Assembly: GCF_964340395.1 (NCBI RefSeq)
Contig: NC_135556.1
Location: 315,001-379,000 of the forward strand
Direction of reading: 5' to 3'
Length of the DNA stretch: 64,000 bases
Source of the DNA: Glandiceps talaboti
Lineage: Eukaryota; Hemichordata; Enteropneusta; Spengelidae
Within the stretch, counting starts at the first letter, position 1. Each line of letters opens with the position of its first letter. The notes under the pieces were generated by a model. The model worked only from the letters and a program-made list of their open reading frames with translations. It searched no databases and had not been told where the DNA came from. The position numbers and the translations under genes were made by a program. This document shows positions 46,832 to 61,800 of this stretch, piece by piece.

Positions 46832-49800
46832 AAATCTTCACTTACTGCTTCCACTTCTTGATTGGCTGTCTGGTGTTCATCTGCTATCTGTGTTCGTGTC
46901 ATCTTCCGTGACCTTGAGTTCCATCCTGAAAGGAATGAATCAAACAATACAGTATAAACTTATTGATGGAATGAAATAACAGTTATTTAGATTCTAATAT
47001 TCATTCTTAAAGTTGCCACTACTCAATTTAACCTTTTTGAAAAGATATTACCACGGATAATACAATTCTGTTCATCTCCAAAATATGTCTTTATTCTGCT
47101 ACAATCTACTTGTGACATAAGGTTGTCAATACTTGTCGTGTGCTTGGTACTGACAAAAGAACTTTTAGATAACTTATACTTTCCATTGCAGATGGGAATA
47201 AATATTGGGCAACAAAATTTAATGACCATTCTCAGTAATTATACAATACCAAAATCTTCACTTACTTCTTCCACTTCTTGATTGGCTGTCTGGTGTTCAT
47301 CTACCATCTGTGTTCGTGTCATCTTCTGTGACCATGAGTTCCATCCTGAAAGGAATGAATCAAACAATACAGTATAAACTTATTGATGGAATGAACTAAG
47401 AGTTATTTAGATTCTAATATTTATTCTTAAAGTTGCCACTACTCAATTTAACCTTTTTGAAAAGATATTACCACGGATAATACAATTCTGTTAATCTCCA
47501 AAATATGTCTTCATTCTGCTACAATCTACTCGTGACATAAGGTTGTCATTACTTGTCGTGTGCTTAGTACTGACAAAAGAACTTTTAGATAACTTATACT
47601 TTCCATTGCAGATGGGAATAAATATTGGGCAACAAAATTTAATGACCATTCTCAGTAATTATACAATACCAAAATCTTCACTTACTTCTTCCACTTCTTG
47701 ATTGGCTGTCTGGTGTTCATCTGCCATCTGTGTTCGTGTCATCTTCCGTGACCTTGAGTTCCATCCTGAAAGGAATGAATCAAACAATACAGTATAAACT
47801 TATTGATGGAATGAAATAATAGTTATTTAGATTCTAATATTTATTCTTAAATTTGCCACTACTCAATTTAATCTTCTTGAAAAGATATTACCACGGATAA
47901 TACAATTCTGTTCATCTCCAAAATATGTCTTCATTCTGCTACAATCTACTTGTGACATAAGGTTGTCATACTTGTCGTGTGCTTAGTACTGACAAAAGAA
48001 CGTTTAGATAACTTATACTTTCCATTGCAGATGGGAATAAATATTGGGCAACAAAATTTAATGACCATTCTCAGTAATTATACAATACCAAAATCTTCTC
48101 TTACTTCTTCCACTTCTTGATTGGCTGTCTGGTGTTCATCTGCCATCTGTGTTCGTGTCATCTTCCGTGACCTTGAGTTCCATCCTGAAAGGAATGAATC
48201 AAACAATACAGTATAAACTTATTGATGGAATGAAATAACAATTATTTAGATTCTAATATTTACTCTTAAAGTTGCCACTACTCAATTTAACCATTTTGAA
48301 AAGATATTACCACGGATAATACAATTCTGTTCATCTCCAAAATATGTCTTCATTCTGCTACAATATACTTGTGACATAAGGTTGTCATTACTTATCGTTT
48401 GCTTAGTATTGACAAAAGAACTTTTAGATAACTTATACTTTCCATTGCAGATGGGAATAAATATTGGGCAACAAAATTTAATGACCATTCTCAGTAATTA
48501 TACAATACCAAAATCTTCACTTACTTCTTCCACTTCTTGATTGGCTGTCTGGTGTTCATCTACCATCTGTGTTCGTGTCATCTTCTGTGACCATGAGTTC
48601 CATCCTGAAAGGAATGAATCAAACAATACAGTATAAACTTATTGATGGAATGAACTAAGAGTTATTTAGATTCTAATATTTATTCTTAAAGTTGCCACTA
48701 CTCAATTTAACCTTTTTGAAAAGATATTACCACGGATAATACAATTCTGTTAATCTCCAAAATATGTCTTCATTCTGCTACAATCTACTCGTGACATAAG
48801 GTTGTCATTACTTGTCGTGTGCTTAGTACTGACAAAAGAACTTTTAGATAACTTATACTTTCCATTGCAGATGGGAATAAATATTGGGCAACAAAATTTA
48901 ATGACCATTCTCAGTAATTATACAATACCAAAATCTTCACTTACTTCTTCCACTTCTTGATTGGCTGTCTGGTGTTCATCTGCCATCTGTGTTCGTGTCA
49001 TCTTCCATGACCTTGAGTTCCATCCTGAAAGGAATGAATCAAACAATACAGTATAAACTTATTGATGGAATGAAATAGCAGTATTCTAATATTTACTCTT
49101 ACAAGTTGCCACTACTCACTTTAACCTTTTTGAAAAGATATTACCACGGATAATACAATTCTATTCATCTCCAATATTTCTTCATTCTGCTACAATCTAC
49201 TTGTGACATAAGTTTGTCATTACTTGTCGTGTGCTTAGTACTGACAAAAGAACTTTTAGATAACTTATACTTTCCATTGCAGATGGGAATAAATATTGGG
49301 CAACAAAGTTTAATGACCATTCTCAGTAATTATACAATTCCAAAATCTTCACTTACTGCTTCCACTTCTTGATTGGCTGTCTGGTGTTCATCTGCCATCT
49401 GTGTTCGTGTCATCTTCCGTGACCTTGAGTTCCATCCTGAAAGGAATGAATCAAACAATACAGTATAAACTTATTGATGGAATGAACTAAGAGTTATTTA
49501 GATTCTAATATTTATTCTTAAAGTTGCCACTACTCAATTTAACCTTTTTGAAAAGATATTACCACGGATAATACAATTCTGTTAATCTCCAAAATATGTC
49601 TTCATTCTGCTACAATCTACTCGTGACATAAGGTTGTCATTACTTGTCGTGTGCTTAGTACTGACAAAAGAACTTTTAGATAACTTATACTTTCCATTGC
49701 AGATGGGAATAAATATTGGGCAACAAAATGTAATGACTATTCTCAGTAATTATACAATACCAAAATCTTCACTTACTTCTTCCACTTCTTGATTGGCTGT

Positions 49801-52800
49801 CTGGTGTTCATCTGCCATCTGTGTTCGTGTCATCTTCCATGACCTTCAGTTCCATCCTGAAAGGAATGAATCAAACAATACAGTATAAACTTATTGATGG
49901 AATGAAATAGCAGTATTCTAATATTTACTCTTACAAGTTGCCACTACTCACTTTAACCTTTTTGAAAAGATATTACCACGGATAATACAATTCTATTCAT
50001 CTCCAATATTTCTTCATTCTGCTACAATCTACTTGTGACATAAGTTTGTCATTACTTGTCGTGTGCTTAGTACTGACAAAAGAACTTTTAGATAACTTAT
50101 ACTTTCCATTGCAGATTGGAATAAATATTGGGCAACAAAGTTTAATGACCATTCTCAGTAATTATACAATTCCAAAATCTTCACTTACTGCTTCCACTTC
50201 TTGATTGGCTGTCTGGTGTTCATCTGCCATCTGTGTTCGTGTCATCTTCCGTGACCTTGAGTTCCATCCTGAAAGGAATGAATCAAACAATACAGTATAA
50301 ACTTATTGATGGAATGAAATAACAATTATTTAGATTCTAATATTTACTCTTAAAGTTGCCACTACTCAATTTAACCATTTTGAAAAGATATTACCACGGA
50401 TAATACAATTCTGTTCATCTCCAAAATATGTCTTCATTCTGCTACAATCTACTTGTGACATATGGTTGTCATTACTTATCGTTTGCTTAGTACTGACAAA
50501 AGAACTTTTAGATAACTTATACTTTCCATTGCAGATGGGAATAAATATTGGGCAACAAAATTTAATGACCATTCTCAGTAATTATACAATACCAAAATCT
50601 TCACTTACTTCTTCCACTTCTTGATTGGCTGTCTGGTGTTCATCTGCCATCTGTGTTCGTGTCATCTTCCATGACCCTGAGTTCCATCCTGAAAGGAATG
50701 AATCAAACAATACAGTATAAACTTATTGATGGAATGAAATAAGAGTTATTTAGATTCTAATATTTACTCTTAAAGTTGCCACTACTCAATTTAACCTTTT
50801 TGAAAAGATATTACCACGGATAATACAATTCTGTTCATCTCCAAAATATGTCTTCATTCTGCTACAATCTACTTGTGACATAAGGTTGTCATTACTTGTC
50901 GTGTGCTTAGTACTGACAAAAGAACTTTTAGATAACTTATACTTTCCATTGCAGATGGGAATAAATATTGGGCAACAAAGTTTAATGACCATTCTCAGTA
51001 ATTATACAATTCCAAAATCTTCACTTACTGCTTCCACTTCTTGATTGGCTGTCTGGTGTTCATCTGCTATCTGTGTTCGTGTCATCTTCCGTGACCTTGA
51101 GTTCCATCCTGAAAGGAATGAATCAAACAATACAGTATAAACTTATTGATGGAATGAAATAACAGTTATTTAGATTCTAATATTCATTCTTAAAGTTGCC
51201 ACTACTCAATTTAACCTTTTTGAAAAGATATTACCACGGATAATACAATTCTGTTCATCTCCAAAATATGTCTTCATTCTGCTACAATCTACTTGTGACA
51301 TAAGGTTGTCAATACTTGTCGTGTGCTTAGTAGTAACAAAAGAACTTTTTGATAACTTATACTTTCCATTTCAGATGGGAATAAATATTGGGCAACAAAA
51401 TTTAATGACCATTCTCAGTAATTATACAATTCCAAAATCTTCACTTACTTCTTCCACTTCTTGATTGGCTGTCTGGTGTTCATCTGCCATCTGTGTTCGT
51501 GTCATCTTCCGTGACCTTGAGTTCCATCCTGAAAGGAATGAATCAAACAATACAGTATAAACTTATTGATGGAATGAAATAACAATTATTTAGATTCTAA
51601 TATTTACTCTTAAAGTTGCCACTACTCAATTTAACCATTTTGAAAAGATATTACCACGGATAATACAATTCTGTTCATCTCCAAAATATGTCTTCATTCT
51701 GCTACAATCTACTTGTGACATAAGGTTGTCATTACTTATCGTTTGCTTAGTATTGACAAAAGAACTTTTAGATAACTTATACTTTCCATTGCAGATGGGA
51801 ATAAATATTGGGCAACAAAGTTTAATGACCATTCTCAGTAATTATACAATTCCAAAATCTTCACTTACTGCTTCCACTTCTTGATTGGCTGTCTGGTGTT
51901 CATCTGCTATCTGTGTTCGTGTCATCTTCCGTGACCTTGAGTTCCATCCTGAAAGGAATGAATCAAACAATACAGTATAAACTTAATGATGGAATTAAAT
52001 AGCAGTATTCTAATATTTACTCTTAGAAGTTGCCACTACTCAATTTAACCTTTTTGAAAAGATATTACCACGGATAATACAATTCTATTCATCTCCAATA
52101 TTTCTTCATTCTGCTACAATCTACTTGTGACATAAGGTTGTCATTACTTGTCGTGTGCTTAGTACTGACAAAAGAAGTTTTAGATAACTTATACTTTCCA
52201 TTGCAGATGGGAATAAATATTGGGCAACAAAGTTTAATGACCATTCTCAGTAATTATACAATTCCAAAATCTTCACTTCCTTCTTCCACTTCTTGATTGG
52301 CTGTCTGGTGTTCATCTGCCATCTGTGTTCGTGTCATCTTCCGTGACCTTCAGTTCCATCCTAAAAGGAATGAATCAAACAATACAGTATAAACTTATAG
52401 ATGGAATGAAATAACAATTATTTAGATTCTAATATTTACTCTTAAAGTTGCCACTACTCAATTTAACCATTTTGAAAAGATATTACCACGGATAATACAA
52501 TTCTGTTCATCTCCAAAATATGTCTTCATTCTGCTACAATCTACTTGTGACATAAGGTTGTCATTACTTATCGTTTGCTTAGTACTGACAAAAGAACTTT
52601 TTGATAACTTATACTTTCCATTGCAGATGGGAAGAAATATTGGGAACAAAATTTAATGACCATTCTCAGTAATTATACAATACCAAAATCTTCACTTACT
52701 TCTTCCACTTCTTGATTGGCTGTCTGGTGTTCATCTGCCATCTGTGTTCGTGTCATCTTCCGTGACTTTGAGTTCCATCCTGAAAGGAATGAATCAAACA

Positions 52801-55800
52801 ATACAGTATAAACTTATTGATGGAATGAAATAGCAGTATTCTAATATTTACTCTTACAAGTTGCCACTACTCACTTTAACCTTTTTGAAAAGATATTACC
52901 ACGGATAATACAATTCTATTCATCTCCAATTTTTCTTCATTCTGCTACAATCTACTTGTGACGTAAGTTTGTCATTACTTGTCGTGTGCTTAGTACTGAC
53001 AAAAGAACTTTTAGATAACTTATACTTTCCATTGCAGATGGGAATAAATATTGGGCAACAAAGTTTAATGACCATTCTCAGTAATTATACAATTCCAAAA
53101 TCTTCACTTACTGCCTCCACTTCTTGATTGGCTGTCTGGTGTTCATCTGCCATCTGTGTTCGTGTCATCTTCCGTGACCTTGAGTTCCATCCTGAAAGGA
53201 ATGAATCAAACAATACAGTATAAACTTATTGATGGAATGAAATAACAGTTATTTAGATTATAAGGTTATAAGGCTGTCATTACTTGTTGTGTGCTTAGTA
53301 CTGACAAAAGAACTTTTTGATAACTTATACTTTCCATTTCAGATGGGAAGAAATATTGGGAACAAAATTTAATGACCATTCTCAGTAATTATGCAATACC
53401 AAAATCTTCACTTACTTCTTCCACTTCTTGATTGGCTGTCTGGTGTTCATCTGCCATCTGTGTTCGTGTCATCTTCCGTGACCTTGAGTTCCATCCTGAA
53501 AGGAATGAATCAAACAATTCAGTATAAACTTATTGATGGAATGAAATAACAGTTATTTAGATTCTAATATTTACTCTTAAAGTTGCCACTACTCAATTTA
53601 ACCTTTTTGAAAAGATATTACCACGGATAATACAATTATGTTCATCTCCAAATTATTTCTTCATTCTGCTACAATCTACTTGTGACATAAGGTTGTCATT
53701 ACTTGTCGTGTGCTTAGTACTGGCAAAAGAACTTTTAGATAACTTATACTTTCCATTGCAGATGGGAATAAATATTGGGCAACAAAATTTAATGACCATT
53801 CTCAGTAATTATACAATACCAAAATCTTCACTTACTTCTTCCACTTCTTGATTGGCTGTCTGGTGTTCATCTGCCATCTGTGTTCGTGTCATCTTCCGTG
53901 ACCTTGAGTTCCATCCTGAAAGGAATGAATCAAACAATACAGTATAAACTTATTGATGGAATGAAATAACAATTATTTAGATTCTAATATTTACTCTTAA
54001 AGTTGCCACTACTCAATTTAACCTTTTTGAAAAGATATTACCACGGATAATACAATTCTGTTCATCTCCAAAATATGTCTTCATTCTGCTACAATCTACT
54101 TGTGACATAAGGTTGTCATTACTTGTCGTGTGCTTAGTACTGACAAAAGAACTTTTAGATAACTTATACTTTCCATTGCAGATGGGAATAAATATTGGGC
54201 AACAAAATGTAATGACCATTCTCAGTAATTATACAATACCAAAATCTTCACTTACTTCTTCCACTTCTTGATTGGCTGTCTGGTGTTCATCTGCCATCTG
54301 TGTTCGTGTCATCTTCCATGACCTTGAGTTCCATCCTGAAAGGAATGAATCAAACAATACAGTATAAACTTATTGATGGAATGAAATAGCAGTATTCTAA
54401 TATTTACTCTTACAAGTTGCCACTACTCACTTTAACCTTTTTGAAAAGATATTACCACGGATAATACAATTCTATTCATCTCCAATATTTCTTCATTCTG
54501 CTACAATCTACTTGTGACATAAGTTTGTCATTACTTGTCGTGTGCTTAGTACTGACAAAAGAACTTTTAGATAACTTATACTTTCCATTGCAGATGGGAA
54601 TAAATATTGGGCAACAAAGTTTAATGACCATTCTCAGTAATTATACAATTCCAAAATCTTCACTTACTGCTTCCACTTCTTGATTGGCTGTCTGGTGTTC
54701 ATCTGCCATCTGTGTTCGTGTCATCTTCCGTGACTTTGAGTTCCATCCTGAAAGGAATGAATCAAACAATACAGTATAAACTTATTGATGGAATGAAATA
54801 AGAGTTATTTAGATTCTAATATTTATTCTTAAAGTTGCCACTACTCAATTTAACCTTTTTGGAAAGATATTACCACGGATAATACAATTCTGTTCATCTC
54901 CAAAATATGTCTTCATTCTGCTACAATCTACTCGTGACATAAGGTTGTCATCACTTGTCGTGTGCTTAGTACTGACAAAAGAACTTTTAGATAACTTATA
55001 CTTTCCATTGCAGATGGGAATAAATATTGGGCAACAAAATTTAATGACCATTCTCAGTAATTATACAATACCAAAATCTTCACTTACTTCTTCCACTTCT
55101 TCATTGAATGTCTGGTGTTCATCTGCCATCTGTGTTCGTGTCATCTTCCGTGACTTTGAGTTCCATCCTGACAGGAAAGAATCAAACAATACAGTATAAA
55201 CTTATTGATGGAATGAAATAGCAGTATTCTAATATTTACTCTTACAATTTGCCACTACTCAATTTAACCTTTTTGAAAAGATATTACCACGGATAATATA
55301 ATTCTGTTCATCTCCAAAATATGTCTTCATTCTGCTACAATCTACTTGTAACATAAGGTTGTCATTACGTGTCGTGTGCTTAGTACTGACAAAAGAACTT
55401 TTAGATAACTTATACTTTCCATTGCAGATGGGAATAAATATTGGGCAACAAAATTTAATGACCATTCTCAGTAATTATACAATACCAAAATCTTCACTTA
55501 CTTCTTCCACTTCTTGATTGGCTGTCTGGTGTTCATCTGCCATCTGTGTTCGTGTCATCTTCAGTGACCTTGAGTTCCATCCTGAAAGGAATGACTCAAA
55601 CAATACAGTATAAACTTATTGATGGAATGAAATAAGAGTTATTTAGATTCTAATATTTATTCTTAAGGTTGCCACTACTCAGTTTAACCTTTTTGAAAAG
55701 ATATTACCACGGATAATACAATTCTGTTCATCTCCAAAATATGTCTTCATTCTGCTACAATCTACTTGTGACATAAGGTTGTCATCACTTGTCGTGTGCT

Positions 55801-58800
55801 TAGTACTGACAAAAGAACTTTTAGATAACTTATACTTTCCATTGCAGATGGGAATAAATATTGGGCAACAAAATTTAATGACCATTCTCAGTAATTATAC
55901 AATACCAAAATCTTCACTTACTTCTTCCACTTCTTGATTGGCTGTCTGGTGTTCATCTGCCATCTGTGTTCGTGTCATCTTCCGTGACCTTGAGTTCCAT
56001 CCTGAAAGGAATGAATCAAACAATACAGTATAAACTTATTGATGGAATGAAATAATAGTTATTTAGATTCTAATATTTATTCTTAAATTTGCCACTACTC
56101 AATTTAATCTTCTTGAAAAGATATTACCACGGATAATACAATTCTGTTCATCTCCAAAATATGTTTTCATTCTGCTACAATCTACTTGTGACATAAGGTT
56201 GTCATACTTGTCGTGTGCTTAGTACTGACAAAAGAACGTTTAGATAACTTATACTTTCCATTGCAGATGGGAATAAATATTGGGCAACAAAATTTAATGA
56301 CCATTCTCAGTAATTATACAATACCAAAATCTTCTCTTACTTCTTCCACTTCTTGATTGGCTGTCTGGTGTTCATCTGCCATCTGTGTTCGTGTCATCTT
56401 CCGTGACCTTGAGTTCCATCCTGAAAGGAATGCATCAAACAATACAGTATAAACTTATTGATGGAATGAAATAAGAGTTATTTAGATTCTAATATTTATT
56501 CTGAAAGTTGCCACTATTCAATTTAACCTTTTTCAAAAGATATTACCACGGATAATACAATTCTGTTCATCTCCAAAATATTTCTTTATTCTCCTACAAT
56601 CTACTTGTGACACAAGGTTGTCATTACTTGTCGTGTGGTTAGTACTGACAAAAGAACTTTTAGATAACTTATACTTTCCATTGCAGATTGCAATAAATAT
56701 TGGGCAACAAAATTTAAGGACCATTCTCAGTAATTATACAATACCAAAATCTTCACTTACTTTTTCCACTTCTTGATTGGCTGTCTGGTGTTCATCTGCC
56801 ATCTGTGTTCGTGTCATCTTCCGTGACCTTGAGTTCCATCCTGAAAGGAATGAATCAAACAATACAGTATAAACTTATTGATGGAATGAAATAGCAGTAT
56901 TCTAATATTTACTCTTACAAGTTGCCACTACTCAATTTAACCTTTTTGAAAAGATATTACCACGGATAATACAATTCTGTTCATCTCCAAAATATGTCTT
57001 CATTCTGCTACAATCTACTTGTGACATAAGGTTGTCATTACTTGTCGTGTGCTTAGTACTGACAAAAGAACGTTTAGATAACTTATACTTTCCATTGCAG
57101 ATGGCAATAAATATTGGGCAATAAAATTTAATGACCATTCTCAGTAATTATACAATACCAAAATCTTCACTTACTTCTTCCACTTCTTGATTGGCTGTCT
57201 GGTGTTCATCTGCCATCTGTGTTCGTGTCATCTTCCGTGACCTTGAGTTCCATCCTGAAAGGAATTAATCAAACAATACAGTATAAACTTATTGATGGAA
57301 TGAAATAGCAGTATTCTAATATTTACTCTTACAAGTTGCCACTACTCAATTTAACCTTTTTGAAAAGATATTACCACGGATAATACAATTCTGTTCATCT
57401 CCAAAATATGTCTTCATTCTGCTACAATCTACTTGTGACATAAGGTTGTCATTACTTGTCGTGTGCTTAGTACTGACAAAAGAACTTTTAGATAACTTAT
57501 ACTTTCCATTGCAGATGGGAATAAATATTGGGCAACAAAATTTAATGACCATTTCTCAGTAATTATACAATGCCAAAATCTTCACTTACTTCTTCCACTT
57601 CTTGATTGGCTGTCTGGTGTTCATCTGCCATCTGTGTTCGTGTCATCTTCCGTGACCTTGAGTTCCATCCTGAAAGGAATGAATCAAACAATACAGTATA
57701 AACTTATTGATGGAATGAAATAGCAGTATTCTAATATTTACTCTTACAAGTTGCCACTACTCAATTTAACCTTTTTGAAAAGATATTACCACGGATAATA
57801 CAATTCTGTTCATCTCCAAAATATGTCTTCATTCTGCTACAATCTACTTGTGACATAAGGTTGTCATTACTTGTCGTGTGCTTAGTACTGACAAAAGAAC
57901 TTTTAGATAACTTATACTTTCCATTGCAGATGGGAATAAATATTGGGCAACAAAATTTAATGACCATTCTCAGTAATTATACAATACCAAAATCTTCTCT
58001 TACTTCTTCCACTTCTTGATTGGCTGTCTGGTGTTCATCTGCCATCTGTGTTCGTGTCATCTTCCGTGACCTTGAGTTCCATCCTGAAAGGAATGAATCA
58101 AACAATACAGTATAAACTTATTGATGGAATGAAATAATAGTTATTTAGATTCTAATATTTATTCTTAAATTTGCCACTACTCAATTTAATCTTCTTGAAA
58201 AGATATTACCACGGATAATACAATTCTGTTCATGTCCAAAATATGTCTTCATTCTGGTACAATCTACTTGTGACATAAGGTTGTCATTACTTGTCGTGTG
58301 CTTAGTACTGACAAAAGAACTTTTAGATAACTTATACTTTCCATTGCAGATGGGAATAAATATTGGGCAACAAAATTTAATGACCATTCTCAGTAATTAT
58401 ACAATACCAAAATCTTCTCTTACTTCTTCCACTTCTTGATTGGCTGTCTGGTGTTCATCTGCCATCTGTGTTCGTGTCATCTTCCGTGACCTTGAGTTCC
58501 ATCCTGAAAGGAATGAATCAAACAATACAGTATAAACTTATTGATGGAATGAAATAGCAGTATTCTAATATTTACTCTTACAAGTTGCCACTACTCAATT
58601 TAACCTTTTTGAAAAGATATTACCACGGATAATACAATTCTGTTCATCTCCAAAATATGTCTTCATTCTGCTACAATCTACTTGTGACATAAGGTTGTCA
58701 TTACTTGTCGTGTGCTTAGTACTGACAAAAGAACTTTTAGATAACTTATACTTTCCATTGCAGATGGGAATAAATATTGGGCAACAAAATTTAATGACCA

Positions 58801-61800
58801 TTCTCAGTAATTATACAATACCAAAATCTTCACTTACTTCTTCCACTTCTTGATTGGCTGTCTGGTGTTCATCTGCCATCTGTGTTCGTGTCATCTTCCG
58901 TGACCTTGAGTTCCATCCTGAAAGGAATGAATCAAACAATACAGTATAAACTTATTGATGGAATGAAATAATAGTTATTTAGATTCTAATATTTACTCTT
59001 AAAGTTGCCACTACTCAATTTAACCTTTTTGAAAAGATATTACCACGGATAATACAATTCTGTTCATCTCCAAAATATGTCTTCATTCTGCTACAATCTA
59101 CTTGTAACATAAGGATGTCATTACGTGTCGTGTGCTTAGTACTGACAAAAGATTCTTTTAGATAACTTATACTTTCCATTGCAGATGGGAATAAATATTG
59201 GGCAACAAAATTTAATGACCATTCTCAGTAATTATACAATACCAAAATCTTCACTTACTTCTTCCACTTCTTGATAGGCTGTCTGGTGTTCATCTGCCAT
59301 CTGTGTTCGTGTCATCTTCCGTGACCTTGAGTGCCATCCTGAAAGGAATTAATCAAATAATACAGTATAAACTTATTGATGGAATGAAATAACAGTTATT
59401 TAGATTCTAATATTTATTCTTAAAGTTCCCACTACTCAATTTAACCTTTTTGAAAAGATATTACCACGGATAATACAATTCTGTTCATCTCCAAAATATG
59501 TCTTCATTCTGCTACAATCTACTTGTGACATAAGGTTGTCATTACTTGTCGTGTGCTTAGTACTGACAAAAGAACTTTTAGATAACTTATACTTTCCATT
59601 GCAGATGGGAATAAATATTGGGCAACAAAATTTAATGACCATTCTCAGTAATTATACAATTCCAGAATCTTCACTTACTTCTTCCACTTCTTGATTGGCT
59701 GTCTTTTGTTCGTCTGCCATCTGTGATCGTGTCATCTTCCGTGACCTTGAGTTCCATCCTGAAAGGAATGAATCAAACAATACAGTATAAACTTATTGAT
59801 GGAATGAAATAACAGTTATTTAGATACTAATATTTATTCTTAAAGTTCCCACTACTCAATTTAACCTTTTTGAAAAGATATTACCACGGATAATACAATT
59901 CTATTCATCTCCAATATTTCTTTATTCTGTTACAATCTACTTGTAACATAAGGATGTCATTACGTGTCGTGTGCTTAGTACTGACAAAAGAACTTTTAGA
60001 TAACTTATACTTTCCATTGCAGATGGGAATAAATATTGGGCAACAAAGTTTAATGACCATTCTCAGTAATTATACAATTCCAAAATCTTCACTTACTTCT
60101 TCCACTTCTTGATTGGCTGTCTGGTGTTCATCTGCCATCTGTGTTCGTGTCATCTTCCGTGACCTTGAGTTCTATCCTGAAAGGAATGAAGCAAACAATA
60201 CAGTATAAACTTATTGATGGAATGAAATAAGTTATTTAGATTCTAATATTTATTCTTAAAGTTGACACTACTCAATTCAACCTTCTTGAAAAGATATTAA
60301 CACGGATAATACAATTCTCTTCATCTCCAAAATATTTCTTTATTCTGCTACAATCTACTTGTGACACAAGGTTGTCATTACTTGTCGTGTGGTTAGTACT
60401 GACAAAAGAACTTTTAGATAATTTATACTTTCCATTGCAGATGGCAATAAATATTGGGCAACAAAATTTAAGGACCATTCTCAGTAATTATACAATACCA
60501 AAATCTTCACTTACTTCTTCCACTTCTTGATTGGCTGTATGGTGTTCATCTGCCATCTGTGTTCGTGTCATCTTCCGTGACCTTGAGTTCTATCCTGAAA
60601 GGAATGAATCAAACAATACAGTATAAACTTATTGATGGAATGAAATAGCAGTATTCTAATATTTACTCTTACAAGTTGCCACTACTCACTTTAACCTTTT
60701 TGAAAAGATATTACCACGGATAATACAATTCTGTTCATCTCCAAAATATGTCTTCATTCTGCTACAATCTACTTGTAACATAAGGATGTCATTACGTGTC
60801 GTGTGCTTAGTACTGACAAAAGATTCTTTTAGATAACTTATACTTTCCATTGCAGATGGGAATAAATATTGGGCAACAAAATTTAATGACCATTCTCAGT
60901 AATTATTCAATTCCAAAATCTTCACTTACTTCTTCCACTTCTTGATTGGCTGTCTGGTGTTCATCTGCCATCTGTGTTCGTGTCATCTTCCGTGACCTTG
61001 AGTGCCATCCTGAAAGGAATTAATCAAATAATACAGTATAAACTTATTGATGGAATGAAATAACAGTTATTTAGATTCTAATATTTACTCTTAAAGTTCC
61101 CACTACTCAATTTAACCTTTTTGAAAAGATATTACCACGGATAATACAATTCTGTTCATCTCCAAAATATGTCTTCATTCTGCTACAATCTACTTGTGAC
61201 ATAAGGTTGTCATTACTTGTCGTGTGCTTAGTACTGACAAAAGAACTTTTAGATAACTTATACTTTCCATTGCAGATGGGAATAAATATTGGGCAACAAA
61301 ATTTAATGACCATTCTCAGTAATTATACAATTCCAGAATCTTCACTTACTTCTTCCACTTCTTGATTGGCTGTCTTTTGTTCGTCTGCCATCTGTGATCG
61401 TGTCATCTTCCGTGACCTTGAGTTCCATCCTGAAAGGAATGAATCAAACAATACAGTATAAACTTATTGATGGAATGAAATAACAGGTATTTAGATTCTA
61501 ATATTTACTCTTAAAGTTCCCACTACTCAATTTAACCTTTTTGAAAAGATATTACCACGGATAATACAATTCTGTTCATCTCCAAAATATTTCTTCATTC
61601 TCCTACAATCTACACGTGACATAAGGTTGTCATTACTTGTTGTGTGCTTAGTACTGACAAAAGAACTTTTTGATAACTTATACTTTCCATTGCAGATGGG
61701 AAGAAATATTGGGCAACAAAATTTAATGACCATTCTCAGTAATTATACAATTCCAAAATCTTCACTTACTTCTTCCACTTCTTGATTGGCTGTCTGGTGT

